From contig JAUXFI010000012.1 in assembly GCA_030620125.1 (NCBI GenBank), positions 1 to 17,801 of the forward strand: a DNA stretch of 17,801 nt, in the 5' to 3' direction. Position numbers and translations under genes: made by a program. Within the stretch, counting starts at the first letter, position 1; each line of letters starts with the position of its first letter. The stretch is from Anaerolineae bacterium (GTDB lineage: Bacteria; Chloroflexota; Anaerolineae; B4-G1). This document shows positions 5,281-14,217 of this stretch, piece after piece. The notes beneath the pieces are model-generated. The model made no database searches, was not told where the DNA came from, and saw only the letters and a program-made list of their open reading frames with translations.

Positions 5281-8200
5281 TCAGCCCCCTCTGAACACTA
5301 TGGGTAGGTAAAACACATTGGGAGTTGCTGCGAACATCAACCCCTTGTTGGCCCCAAACGTGACGTTCCCCGCCTTATCCACCGCCTGCACAAAGTAATT
5401 CAGCCTATGGGGCGAAGCCTCCAGCGCGCCGAACCACACGTTGCCCACAGCGCTGCGCGCCAGGTCCATCGTCCTCCAGCGCACGCCATCCTCCTCGTAA
5501 GCTACCACCACCCGATAGACCCCCCCATCGTCCGACACAGTGGCCCCAAAGTGAAGCGTGTCGGTCATCCACTCCACCTGCGTGTCCCAGATCACCGGTG
5601 GCACAAAGTCCTCGTTACTATCTGCAGAATAGTAGACCAGTAATTCCAGGTCACCGTACAGCCGCTCCACCCCACCCTGCTGTTTGTACTGCCCCGGCAC
5701 GACCACCAGCCGGTCCCGGTCGCCAAAGCGATTGACCATAAAGAGCTTGGCCGGGAACCAGCCGGCGGCGTCAAAGTCGGGCTCTGGCAGTACCACGTCG
5801 GTGATGGGGCGGCTGATGAGCGGATCGAAACTGCCCTCGACACCATAACTGCCGCCCACGAGCAACGCTCCGTGTGCGACGCTCCCCGCCGGTCCCGTCA
5901 CCGGCACCGTGGCCCGGGGCTGGACCGGCCGGCCCGGCCCGGCCCACACCTCGCCGCCGACGCTGTAGTAACTGCCGTTGGCGGTATCCCGCCGCGTCAA
6001 CTCTGGCTGCACGTTCACGCCCACCGCCCACAAGCCTCCCACGCCGGTGGGCTGCGGTGACGATACGCTCGCGTTCACGGCCTCCGCCGGCATCTTGGGC
6101 GAAGGAACCGTGACGCGATACATCGGCAGGCCATAGAAGGCGGACTCGATGAGCGCCTTTTCGTGGTAGAGACTCATACCGCCGCTGGGCAGGCTGCCAA
6201 CGTACCGCTGCTTGGCCCGCACGAAGGCCCGTCCCGCCGGCACGTTCGACTCCCGCCCCAACTCCTGGGCGAACATCCACATCAGCATCTCTGACGCCTC
6301 AATCGCGTCGTCCGTCCCGTAGCCGTAACCCGTGTTGCCCACCCAGTAGCCGCCCCTGCTGGCCAGCGCTTGCGGGAGGTCAGGGTGAGTGATCGCGTTG
6401 CTCACGTCACCGTCGGGCACGTTCAGCCCGGCGTGGCAGCCCATCGAAAAGCCCAACGTGCCGCTGAGATTCCCCGTCGCGTTGATGATGTCGGTATTCA
6501 CCAGATAGCCGGACGTGGTATCCGCAGGGATGGCCCGCCAGTGCTCAAAGTGGGCGTTGACCGAGGCCAGGTCGGGGGCAGCGGTGGGCCAGGCCGCCTT
6601 CAGGTCGTCGGCGTCCCAGCTCTCTGAAATGAGAGCATCTGTGCCAAGACCCTGCCCGCCGAAAGTGTCGCTGATAGCAACGGCGCTATCGGTCAAGAAA
6701 TCGTAGCCTGTGGCCAGGGATGTCGCCGCTGTCAGCCCACCGCCTATCCGGTACGCTTCGATCAGCCCCTCAATCTCCTCCGGCCTCTCCACCAGCCGCC
6801 CGACGGCCAACTCTGGCAACCACAACACCCGCCCGCGCGCCAGCAACCCCTTGCCCGGCGGCGTGCCGTAAAAGTCATCTGTGAGAATATATCCCTGGTT
6901 GAAAGCAGCAAACAGCGCCCCCAAATCTGCCTGCAGACCGTTCTGATAGGTACGCTCATTGGCGATCAGAGTCTGGTCGGGCACACGGAAGAAGGGGATC
7001 TGCTCGTCGCCGCCCACCAGCACGACGTAGGAGATGACAGAGTGGGCAGCCAGGGTCGGGCTGATGATCTCGTCCCGGATCGCGTTGGCGACCTCGTTGG
7101 CCCGCTGGACCGTGCAGTACTGGCTGTTCCACGAAGCATAGGTGCTGGAGACGACAGAGCTAACGTCCACCGGAACCACCACCCCCTGCACGCTGCTCAG
7201 GTCGGCCAGCCGCCCCAGCGTATCCGAGAGAGCGTTGGCGGCAGCGATGCCGTAGGCTTGATCCATCCGCGTCTTGTTGTACAGAATGAGCGTCTGCGGG
7301 CCGGCCGTGCCGACCGACGTGCCTGTGTAGATCCTCGCGGGCCCCGTGGGTGTATGGGACGGCGACCACGTACAGGCCTCCGTTCCAGCCAGCAAGGTTG
7401 CCTCCACCAGCAGCCGGTAAGGCTCCTCCGAGTACTCGCCGTGGGGAGAAAAGACCAGCACATAGTACCAGCCCGGTTCGAGCGCGATGGTACGCGCCAC
7501 CTCATCCTGCACACCCTCGTTGGTCGAGATGGCCGACCACTTGCCAATGGCCGACCACTTGCCAATGGCCGACCATTTGCCGATGGCCGACCATTTGCCG
7601 ATGGCCGACCACTTGCCGATCGCGTCCAGGCTGCCTTCTACATCCACATCCCCGCCGTCGGCCAACTCTCCCATCACCTGGCTGTCCGGGACCGGACTAG
7701 GCTCGGTCAGGTCAGTGAAGAGAATCAGATCATAGTCGGCCGGTAACTGGTCAAGCGTGATCGTGAGCAACGATGGCTTCTCAATCTCGAACTTGTACCA
7801 ATCAGGATCATCAGGATGGCTGATGTAGGAAGTAATCGGCGACCCCACGGCGATCGTATATGCTTCAGCGTCAAAATCATTGGGCTCGTAGCTATCCAGC
7901 GGCGGCAAGCCCTTGACCATCTCCTCGACAACGACGGCGATATCCATATGAGCCTCAACGTAAGCCGAGCCTTCGAAAGTGGGGCCCAGGTCAGGCATCA
8001 TCTCTTGGTCGAAGCGCAGGCCGACGTATCGGGTAATGTCACTCGTGTAGCTGAGCACTTGGTTGCCTTCTAGATCATAGAACTTGATCGTGACCTGGTT
8101 GATAGGCTCATGTGACCAGACAGTGAAGGCGGTGTGTCTGTCGGGATAGCGGATGATGTTCGGCAAGAAGAACTCGTAACCGCTGTAGCCCTCGATGCTA

Positions 8201-9345
8201 CTGTAGCCAGCCGCCACCGTCCCCCAATCCGAAAACGCCACCATGCCGGCAGCATCGGGTCCGGTGGAACGCGCCGCCCCATACCACACCTCTCCAGGGA
8301 GAGAGACATCGGCCAGGTTGCGCGCGACCCGGGCCCGCGCTGCCAACGGGTGGACCTCACGGTTGTCCAGCGAGCCATCGCCGGCGAAGTGATAGTCCAA
8401 CGTCCGCGACATCTGCGAACTGCCTCTCAGGTTGTACAGGGCGATCTGGGTTGGCGGGCGTTCGCCCCGCTCGACCCAGGGCAGCACCGCATCGGAGGAG
8501 GGACTGCCCTCCCAGGGAGTGAGTGCCATAGCCTTACCGTCTGCCTCGTTCAGCACAACCACAGCGATAGGCAGCGTACCGCTTACGTGTGCCCATCCCC
8601 CAAAGCCAAGCGGGGGAGGCGAGCCACCGCGCAAATCGTAGACCCAGGTATCGTGATCGCCCAGCACCTGGTGCACGGTCCCGACGTCTGTGCCTTCCTG
8701 ATCGTAGAACTGGATGCTCACGTCGTTCGAGTTACCGCCATGGTTAAAGACAAAGATGCGAGAATTCCACGCTCCCGTCCCCTCCTTGCGTATCTGCGGA
8801 GCGAAAAACTCCCTCTCTCCCTCAGGTGTACGGTAGGCCATCATGTCAATATTGGGGTTCGACTCGTTCAGGATTTCGGCGCTGCACGCCAAGCCCTGGT
8901 CGGACTCGATGACTGCCGCACCGATGAACTCTTCCAGCGCCAGATCTGAAACCAGGTAGACCCGGCGGGCCATCGGCTGGACGCCCGTTTCCGTCACCAC
9001 GACAGCAGGCCCCCCACTACTCCCTGTGGCACTGTAGAGACTGACGGTGACGCTCGCCGTTTGCCACGATGAGGTGTTCTGAAAATACAGCCTGGTAGAC
9101 CAGCCCCCCGGGTTGTGCTGGGCGAAAGGGAAATAACAAATGGACGACACCTGCCAGGAGCTAGTTCCCTCGTAGGCCGCGACGCCCATCGGAGCGAGAC
9201 CTGTCTGCTCCATAGAAATGGGGGGATCGGCAGCCAAGGCCGGTGGACTCCCCCGCTGCAGTACCGCCACCGAGAGTACAACCAACAGTAACCCAGCGAC
9301 AACAGCCAATATTAACGTCAACCCACGATTCGTATGCAACCTCAT
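5281..9345 (-). CDS. giant secreted C25 (gingipain)-type cysteine peptidase with PPC and beta-sandwich modules
   Basis: A 1354-residue exported protein. ATG at 9345 follows AAGGAG (9358-9353) by 7 nt; the frame opens at a TTG (9375) that lacks such a site. Order: basic N terminus and hydrophobic signal/anchor (about 8-35); about four related beta-sandwich modules (40-478), each opening with an FFxPxI-type strand and containing an FYDxEG-like element; a PPC domain (about 483-650, starting YEPNDFDAEAY); a C25-like catalytic domain (about 685-1078, with YVVLVGGDEQIPFF); linker; a C-terminal Ig-like module (about 1247-1340); and the terminal motif FYLPIVFRGG. The likely caspase-clan nucleophile is Cys970 in FSMGCHAG; the catalytic His is probably His932 or His935 in NAHFEHW. 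Five hexapeptide repeats (IGKWSA, 576-605) interrupt the PPC domain. Substrate is unknown; surface proteolysis or protein processing is inferred. Confidence 0.88.
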   Translation of the reverse strand: MRLHTNRGLTLILAVVAGLLLVVLSVAVLQRGSPPALAADPPISMEQTGLAPMGVAAYEGTSSWQVSSICYFPFAQHNPGGWSTRLYFQNTSSWQTASVTVSLYSATGSSGGPAVVVTETGVQPMARRVYLVSDLALEEFIGAAVIESDQGLACSAEILNESNPNIDMMAYRTPEGEREFFAPQIRKEGTGAWNSRIFVFNHGGNSNDVSIQFYDQEGTDVGTVHQVLGDHDTWVYDLRGGSPPPLGFGGWAHVSGTLPIAVVVLNEADGKAMALTPWEGSPSSDAVLPWVERGERPPTQIALYNLRGSSQMSRTLDYHFAGDGSLDNREVHPLAARARVARNLADVSLPGEVWYGAARSTGPDAAGMVAFSDWGTVAAGYSSIEGYSGYEFFLPNIIRYPDRHTAFTVWSHEPINQVTIKFYDLEGNQVLSYTSDITRYVGLRFDQEMMPDLGPTFEGSAYVEAHMDIAVVVEEMVKGLPPLDSYEPNDFDAEAYTIAVGSPITSYISHPDDPDWYKFEIEKPSLLTITLDQLPADYDLILFTDLTEPSPVPDSQVMGELADGGDVDVEGSLDAIGKWSAIGKWSAIGKWSAIGKWSAIGKWSAISTNEGVQDEVARTIALEPGWYYVLVFSPHGEYSEEPYRLLVEATLLAGTEACTWSPSHTPTGPARIYTGTSVGTAGPQTLILYNKTRMDQAYGIAAANALSDTLGRLADLSSVQGVVVPVDVSSVVSSTYASWNSQYCTVQRANEVANAIRDEIISPTLAAHSVISYVVLVGGDEQIPFFRVPDQTLIANERTYQNGLQADLGALFAAFNQGYILTDDFYGTPPGKGLLARGRVLWLPELAVGRLVERPEEIEGLIEAYRIGGGLTAATSLATGYDFLTDSAVAISDTFGGQGLGTDALISESWDADDLKAAWPTAAPDLASVNAHFEHWRAIPADTTSGYLVNTDIINATGNLSGTLGFSMGCHAGLNVPDGDVSNAITHPDLPQALASRGGYWVGNTGYGYGTDDAIEASEMLMWMFAQELGRESNVPAGRAFVRAKQRYVGSLPSGGMSLYHEKALIESAFYGLPMYRVTVPSPKMPAEAVNASVSSPQPTGVGGLWAVGVNVQPELTRRDTANGSYYSVGGEVWAGPGRPVQPRATVPVTGPAGSVAHGALLVGGSYGVEGSFDPLISRPITDVVLPEPDFDAAGWFPAKLFMVNRFGDRDRLVVVPGQYKQQGGVERLYGDLELLVYYSADSNEDFVPPVIWDTQVEWMTDTLHFGATVSDDGGVYRVVVAYEEDGVRWRTMDLARSAVGNVWFGALEASPHRLNYFVQAVDKAGNVTFGANKGLMFAATPNVFYLPIVFRGG
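7529..7618 (-). repeat. five 18-bp tandem repeats encoding IGKWSA
   Basis: Five head-to-tail 18-bp units (boundaries 7529, 7547, 7565, 7583, 7601) encode AIGKWS over and over within the PPC domain of the C25-type peptidase. Units differ only at third codon positions (ATC/ATT for Ile, AAG/AAA for Lys), so the peptide repeat is exactly conserved. It is a coding tandem repeat, not a CRISPR array. Confidence 0.95.
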
Positions 9346-9377
9346 TCGTAATCTCCTTGCCCACCCCGTTCGCAATG

Positions 9378-12300
9378 TTACTCAGGTTCCCAAGACAACA
9401 AATTTCTTGCTTCCTTCAGATCCAACTGTGCGCCCAGTTGTGCGAATACCTGCTCAGCTTGTTGGGCCAGTTCCCTCCCTGCCTCCTCCGCGCCTTGTTG
9501 TGTACGCAACCGCGCCAGTTCCAGGCGTGCCAGCGCCGCCTCGTACCGATTCCCCACCTCCCCCGCAATCCCCAACGTCCGTTCCAAAGCTTGCTCGGCC
9601 AAATCAAACCTTCCCTGCTCCCGTCTCGCGCGGCCGACCATCATCCATGACCGCCCTTCGTGCAACCGCAATCCGTGCGCCTGGGCATAGCGGAGCGAAC
9701 GATCCGCATACCCGACCGCCTCGGTAAGCCGGTCCTGGCCGAATGCGACCTCGGCCTTATGACGGTAAAGCTCAGTCAGGAATTCTTCGGAACCGATCTC
9801 CTCAAAAAGGACCAAGCTGCACGCTAGGTGCTCCTCCGCCTGCTCCCAATCCCTCTCCCGCACGGAGACCGCCCCCAGGTTGTTGTGCAACAGCGCCACG
9901 CCATAGGCCATTCCCCATCGCTCCGCGATCCCCAACGCCGTCTGATACTCCTCACGTGCGGCAGCCAGTTTACCCTGCACGAGGTAAATCTCGCCCAGGT
10001 TGGTGGCCACGCGAGCCTGCCCCTCTGCGTAGCCAACCCTCTCCACGATGTCTCTCGCAGCGGCATAATGCTGCCCTGCCAATCCCCAGGCACCCTGATC
10101 GTCGTAGGCCATCGCCAAGTTACTGTGCGCCTCGGCCTGGCCAAGCAAGTTACCCCTGGCCTCGTATATCTCCAGACTGCGTTGACAATGAGTGATAGCG
10201 GCGTCCACGTTACCGCGACGATGCAAGATCGCACCCATTAGATAGTTCCCTCTCGCCAGGGCATCTTCGTCTCCCAGCCGTTCAGCGACTCCCAGGCTTC
10301 TCTTACACCACTCGCTGGCGCGTTCGTTCTCTCCCCGCCGATGAAACACACCAGCACCTAACCGATACAGCCGGGCGCCTTCCACGGTGTCCTCGATGCC
10401 CGGTATGCTCAACCCCCGCTTCAACCAATCAAAGGCCGCCGTGTAGTCCCCTTGAGGCTCATACGTCTCCGCCGTCTTGCGGTACAGTTCGGCCAGCCGC
10501 CGGTCCCGCTCCGATGACGACGGCTGTGCCTCGACCAAAACCCGTGCCTCCTCCAGGTGCTCCAGCGCCTCGTCGTAGCGCCCCACAATGGTCAGCACCT
10601 CGCCCAGCGCCTCGTGGACCTCCAACTGCTCCTCTTCACGCGGCTCGTCCAGTTCTACCGCTGCCTGCAGCGCCCGCCCAAAGTGCGCGATGGCCACCTC
10701 GTTGGCATACTCCCGTTGCGCCTTGCGACCCGCCACCAGCGAATAACGCAGCGCCTCACGCCAGGCCCGCCCCTGGAAGAAATGGTGGGCCAGGAAACCC
10801 GGTCGCTCGCTCAACGCTTCTCCCCCCTGCACCTCGACGAACTCCCCCACCCGGCGGTGCAACTCGCGCCGTCGCGCGTAGGAGAGGCTTTCATAGGCCA
10901 CGTCCTGCGTCAGCGCGTGCTTGAACATGTAGACCGGCTCCGGTTCGGCCACTTCCACCAGCACCAACCCCACCGTGCCCAGCCGGCCCAGTCGCCGCTG
11001 CAACGTGCCGTCGAGGTCGTCGTAGGGATAGATGCCGCCCAGCACCCGCACGCCAAAGACACGCCCGATGACCGAAGCCACCTGGAGCACCCGCCGCTCG
11101 GTCTCCCCCAGGCGGTCTATGCGGCTCTGGATGACACCGTGGATCGTATCGGGCACGCCGGCCTGGTTCGGGTCGGAGACCAATTCCCAATGTCCATTAT
11201 CCCGTCTCAGTACCTCGGCGTCAATCAACGATCGCACCACCTCTTCGGTGAAGAACGGGTTGCCCTGCGCCTTGCGCAACGCCAACTCAACCACCCGCTC
11301 CGGCGCTTCCTCTACACCCAAAACATCAATGACCAACGCCCCGATGTCACTCTCGGACAACTCCCGCAGCACGATCTCGACCGCGTGAGCGAACTCCTGC
11401 CAGCGGCTACCCAGCCACTCCCTCGGCCTGTGCACAACCAGCAATGCCACCGGGCAAGAGGCCACGTTGCGCGCCACATAGTCCAGCAACTCTAGCGAAG
11501 TGGGGTCGCTCCAATGGACGTCCTCGATCACCAGCAAAAGCGACTGCGCCTGAGCGTGGTGCTGGATCAGTTCGAGCACGATGTCAAACAGCCGCTGCTG
11601 CCGCAGCCGAGGGTCCAGCGAAGCCGTCAGATCCGTCTCCTCCGTCTCCAACTCTAAGAGTTCAGCCACCAACGGCTCCCACCCGGTCATACCGGCAACT
11701 GCCAGCCCACGCGCCAACTGCTGCAACTGCGCCGCCTGATCCGTCGCGGAGACCCCCAGCAGCGCGCGCACCACGTCGGCCCACGGCAGGTAGGGAATAT
11801 CGCCGCCATAAGAAAGGCACGCCCCGGCGAGCACGCGCATCGCGCGTTTCTGCGCCTGCCGCGCGATCTCCCGAGTCAGCCGGGTCTTGCCCATCCCGGC
11901 CTCGCCACTCACCACCAGCACGCCCCCCGCCCCCTGGGTCACGCCATCGAGCAGGGCCTGCGCCGCGTCCAATTCGGCCCGGCGACCCACGAGCGAGCCC
12001 TCGGCCACATCCAGCAGCGGGGGCAATTGCGTCAACCCGGTCACCTGCACGTATGATACCGGCTCTCGCTTGCCCTTCACCCTCATAGCCGGTCGGGGGC
12101 GGCACTCGAACCGCTGGCCCAGGTAGCGCACCGTGGAGGCGGCGGCCAACAACTCATCCTCGGCAGCAGCAGCCATCAGCCGGCAGGCCAGGTTGACCAC
12201 GTCACCCATCACGGTATACTCTCGCCGCTCTGCCGAGCCGACGCTGCCAGCGAAGACAAACCCGGTGGTGATGCCGATAGCCTGCCGCAAGAGGGGGAAC

Positions 12301-13547
12301 TGCAAACCGCTCGCGTCCCCAACCAGCGTCTCCGCCTCCCGGTTGACCTCCGCCAGCACTTTTTGCATCTCCAACCCTGCGCGCACCGCCCGCTCAGGAT
12401 CGTCAGGGTGACTCTTGGGCGCGCCGAACGTGATGAAAAGATGCAGCCCACCTGGACCGGCACCAACCTTGTGCAGGACGCCCTCATATCGCTCTACCAC
12501 CTGCCGCGCCGCCAGGAATTGGCGGTTGAGGACCTCGGTGAGCAGATCCCCTCGCTCAAAACCCAGCGCCTCGACCAGACCATTGACACCCCGCAAATCG
12601 GCGAACAGGGTAGTCACCCAACGGTGATCGCTCTCAATACCGGTTTCTTCGGGAGAAGGGACCAGCTTTTCCAGCAGACCGGGGGGCAAGTAGGGGACAA
12701 GGGAATCAAGCCGCGCCAGCAACCAACGCAGCGGTGCAGGGGGTGGCCCCTCCGGTGGCGAGAGGCGTAACTGCGGGCGCTCTACTGTACCGCAGTAAGG
12801 TTCAGCCCGGCGCAACTGAAAGAACCCTTCCGCCTCTTTGGGAACAACGGCGACGTCTTCGCCCGCCAACTCGCGCGTAGTGCGGTCCACGAAAACCTGT
12901 CCGGCCTGAGCCAACTGTTCAGCCCGGCCCATCGTTGCCAGCGCGGGCCCCATCACCGCGTACTCGGCGTTGTCGGGAGTGCCCAGGCTGGCCGTAAACA
13001 CCCACCCGCTGCCCAGCCCGACCGACATCTGGAGCGCGAAACTCCCCAGCGAGGTCTCCACGCGAGCGAATCGCTCCTGCACCACCTGTTGCATCTCCCA
13101 GGCGGCGCGACACGCACGAGCAGCGTGGTCTGCCCCTTTGTAAAAACTCAGCGCCGCATCGCCCGCGAACTTTAGCAGGTCGCCGCCGTGCCGCATGGCG
13201 ACGGTATTCACCTCGCTGAGGAAACGGTTGACGATGAGAGTGACCTCTTCGCCCCCCTCGCGGCCGCGCTCCTGGGAAAATCGTTCCGTCAGCGCGCTAA
13301 AGCCGGAAACGTCGGGAAACAACGCCGTACCGTAGCGGAACTCGCCCCGTCCGACCTGCCCGCCTCGGTCATCGGCCAGGACAGCCCGCGGAAGGTAAGT
13401 GGCCACAGCCGTCAGCAGCGCCTGCAAGTGGGAAACACACTCTGCCAAAGCAGCGGGGGCAAGAGGCGGCCTGGCCTGCTCCCGCCAACCGGACGGCATG
13501 TAACGCTCCAAGCGCTCCAGTTCGCTGCACGTCAGTCTGTTGGACAC
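9378..13547 (-). CDS. double class III adenylate cyclase / P-loop ATPase / TPR protein (soluble adenylyl cyclase-like)
   Basis: A 1389-residue cytoplasmic protein. Cyclase domain 1 spans about 74-230 (FPDVSGFSAL, HGGDLLKFAGDAAL); domain 2 spans about 308-500 (FADLRGVNGL, REYTVMGDVVNLACRL). An ATPase domain follows (about 517-800), with Walker A GEAGMGKT (548-555) and Walker B LLLVIEDVHWSD (Asp676). TPR-type helical repeats run from about 960 to the end. Domain 1 keeps both metal Asps (79 and 130) but lacks the transition-state Asn; domain 2 lacks the second metal Asp but has Lys360, Thr445, Asn452 and Arg456. A single composite active site is therefore expected, as in mammalian sAC, and ATP to cAMP conversion is the likely reaction. 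Two GTG codons adjoin the start (13550 and 13547); I prefer 13547 because GAGGG (13558-13554) is then 6 nt away. The gene lies between the HD nucleotidase and C25 protease genes. Confidence 0.9.
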   Translation of the reverse strand: MSNRLTCSELERLERYMPSGWREQARPPLAPAALAECVSHLQALLTAVATYLPRAVLADDRGGQVGRGEFRYGTALFPDVSGFSALTERFSQERGREGGEEVTLIVNRFLSEVNTVAMRHGGDLLKFAGDAALSFYKGADHAARACRAAWEMQQVVQERFARVETSLGSFALQMSVGLGSGWVFTASLGTPDNAEYAVMGPALATMGRAEQLAQAGQVFVDRTTRELAGEDVAVVPKEAEGFFQLRRAEPYCGTVERPQLRLSPPEGPPPAPLRWLLARLDSLVPYLPPGLLEKLVPSPEETGIESDHRWVTTLFADLRGVNGLVEALGFERGDLLTEVLNRQFLAARQVVERYEGVLHKVGAGPGGLHLFITFGAPKSHPDDPERAVRAGLEMQKVLAEVNREAETLVGDASGLQFPLLRQAIGITTGFVFAGSVGSAERREYTVMGDVVNLACRLMAAAAEDELLAAASTVRYLGQRFECRPRPAMRVKGKREPVSYVQVTGLTQLPPLLDVAEGSLVGRRAELDAAQALLDGVTQGAGGVLVVSGEAGMGKTRLTREIARQAQKRAMRVLAGACLSYGGDIPYLPWADVVRALLGVSATDQAAQLQQLARGLAVAGMTGWEPLVAELLELETEETDLTASLDPRLRQQRLFDIVLELIQHHAQAQSLLLVIEDVHWSDPTSLELLDYVARNVASCPVALLVVHRPREWLGSRWQEFAHAVEIVLRELSESDIGALVIDVLGVEEAPERVVELALRKAQGNPFFTEEVVRSLIDAEVLRRDNGHWELVSDPNQAGVPDTIHGVIQSRIDRLGETERRVLQVASVIGRVFGVRVLGGIYPYDDLDGTLQRRLGRLGTVGLVLVEVAEPEPVYMFKHALTQDVAYESLSYARRRELHRRVGEFVEVQGGEALSERPGFLAHHFFQGRAWREALRYSLVAGRKAQREYANEVAIAHFGRALQAAVELDEPREEEQLEVHEALGEVLTIVGRYDEALEHLEEARVLVEAQPSSSERDRRLAELYRKTAETYEPQGDYTAAFDWLKRGLSIPGIEDTVEGARLYRLGAGVFHRRGENERASEWCKRSLGVAERLGDEDALARGNYLMGAILHRRGNVDAAITHCQRSLEIYEARGNLLGQAEAHSNLAMAYDDQGAWGLAGQHYAAARDIVERVGYAEGQARVATNLGEIYLVQGKLAAAREEYQTALGIAERWGMAYGVALLHNNLGAVSVRERDWEQAEEHLACSLVLFEEIGSEEFLTELYRHKAEVAFGQDRLTEAVGYADRSLRYAQAHGLRLHEGRSWMMVGRARREQGRFDLAEQALERTLGIAGEVGNRYEAALARLELARLRTQQGAEEAGRELAQQAEQVFAQLGAQLDLKEARNLLSWEPE

Positions 13548-13563
13548 CACAAACCCTCACACG

Positions 13564-14127
13564 CTAGATAGGCTGCCGGCGCAGCGCCCTCAACTCGTCG
13601 TACAGCGCCCGCGCGGCAGCGAACTCGAAAGGCGGAGACTCTGACCCAGGCCAGAACTCTTCCAGCCAGCGATTGCCCGTCGTCTGCTCGTAGACGTGAG
13701 CCTGGATGAGCATATCGAGCCGGTCCGCATCACGCACGAGCCGTCCCTCAAGACTCGTTCCATCCTCGAACTCTTGCCACCAGACCTGCCACTGTTCGGC
13801 GCAGGACAGCCGGCGCAACAACTCGCTCAGAGCCGCAGCCTCTGCCTTCTGCTTGGTTCCGGCGGGGAAATAGGCGGCCGCAGGTGTGGGGAGATCACTG
13901 ACCACGCTCTCCGGCAAGTCGTGGAGCAGTGCGATGGTCAACAGCTTGGCCCTGTCCAGGTGTTGGTCCACCAACTCGGCCAGTACCAGGGAGATGAAAG
14001 CCACACCAAAGCTATGGTCGGCCACGCTCTCGGCGACGGCCACTCCTCGCATCACCCAGCCGGTGCGCGGTGTGCGCTTCAGCCGGTGAGCATCGAGGAA
14101 CAACTGAAGCACCCCGCCAGCATCCAT
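13564..14127 (-). CDS. HD-domain hydrolase, YfbR-like 5'-nucleotidase
   Basis: A 187-residue HD-superfamily phosphohydrolase. The metal-binding set is visible: His38 in AESVADHSF, His69-Asp70 in ALLHDLPE, and Asp133 in RLVRDADRLDM. The stretch TGWVMRGVAVAESVADHS matches the substrate-site region of YfbR-type deoxyribonucleoside 5'-monophosphatases, where a Trp and Arg precede the E-S-V-x-x-H-S motif, so dNMP or NMP dephosphorylation is likely. The ATG at 14127 has only a modest GAGG element 4 nt upstream. The stop is 16 nt from the GTG chosen for the cyclase gene, indicating co-transcription. Whether it affects the cyclase signal, for example by clearing AMP, is speculation from position. Confidence 0.85.
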   Translation of the reverse strand: MDAGGVLQLFLDAHRLKRTPRTGWVMRGVAVAESVADHSFGVAFISLVLAELVDQHLDRAKLLTIALLHDLPESVVSDLPTPAAAYFPAGTKQKAEAAALSELLRRLSCAEQWQVWWQEFEDGTSLEGRLVRDADRLDMLIQAHVYEQTTGNRWLEEFWPGSESPPFEFAAARALYDELRALRRQPI

Positions 14128-14143
14128 CTCGCCTCAGTCCTCA

Positions 14144-14206
14144 CCCTTGCGAAGGTTGCGAATAGCCCTGGTAATGAGGGGATCCGCTGCCAAACCTTCG
14201 CAAGGG
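14144..14206. repeat. 14-bp perfect inverted repeat between kinase and HD genes
   Basis: CCCTTGCGAAGGTT (14144-14157) and AACCTTCGCAAGGG (14193-14206) are exact reverse complements separated by 35 nt, and nearly fill the 90-nt gap between the two genes. No T tract follows on the minus strand, so it is a poor terminator. A dispersed palindromic element or RNA-processing hairpin is more likely. Confidence 0.85.
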
Positions 14207-14217
14207 TTCCCCTCCCA

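Noticed and set aside
4898..5281. Overlapping 127-codon minus-strand frame beginning ATG at 5281
   Set aside because: It is shifted relative to the DUF192 frame and shows none of that family's motifs.
7529..7618. Possible CRISPR-like short repeats
   Set aside because: Units are contiguous 18-mers without spacers and encode a regular hexapeptide inside a long gene.
10557..11495. 312-codon plus-strand open frame
   Set aside because: It is antisense to the cyclase/ATPase gene, has no recognisable domain, and reflects high GC content on the opposite strand.
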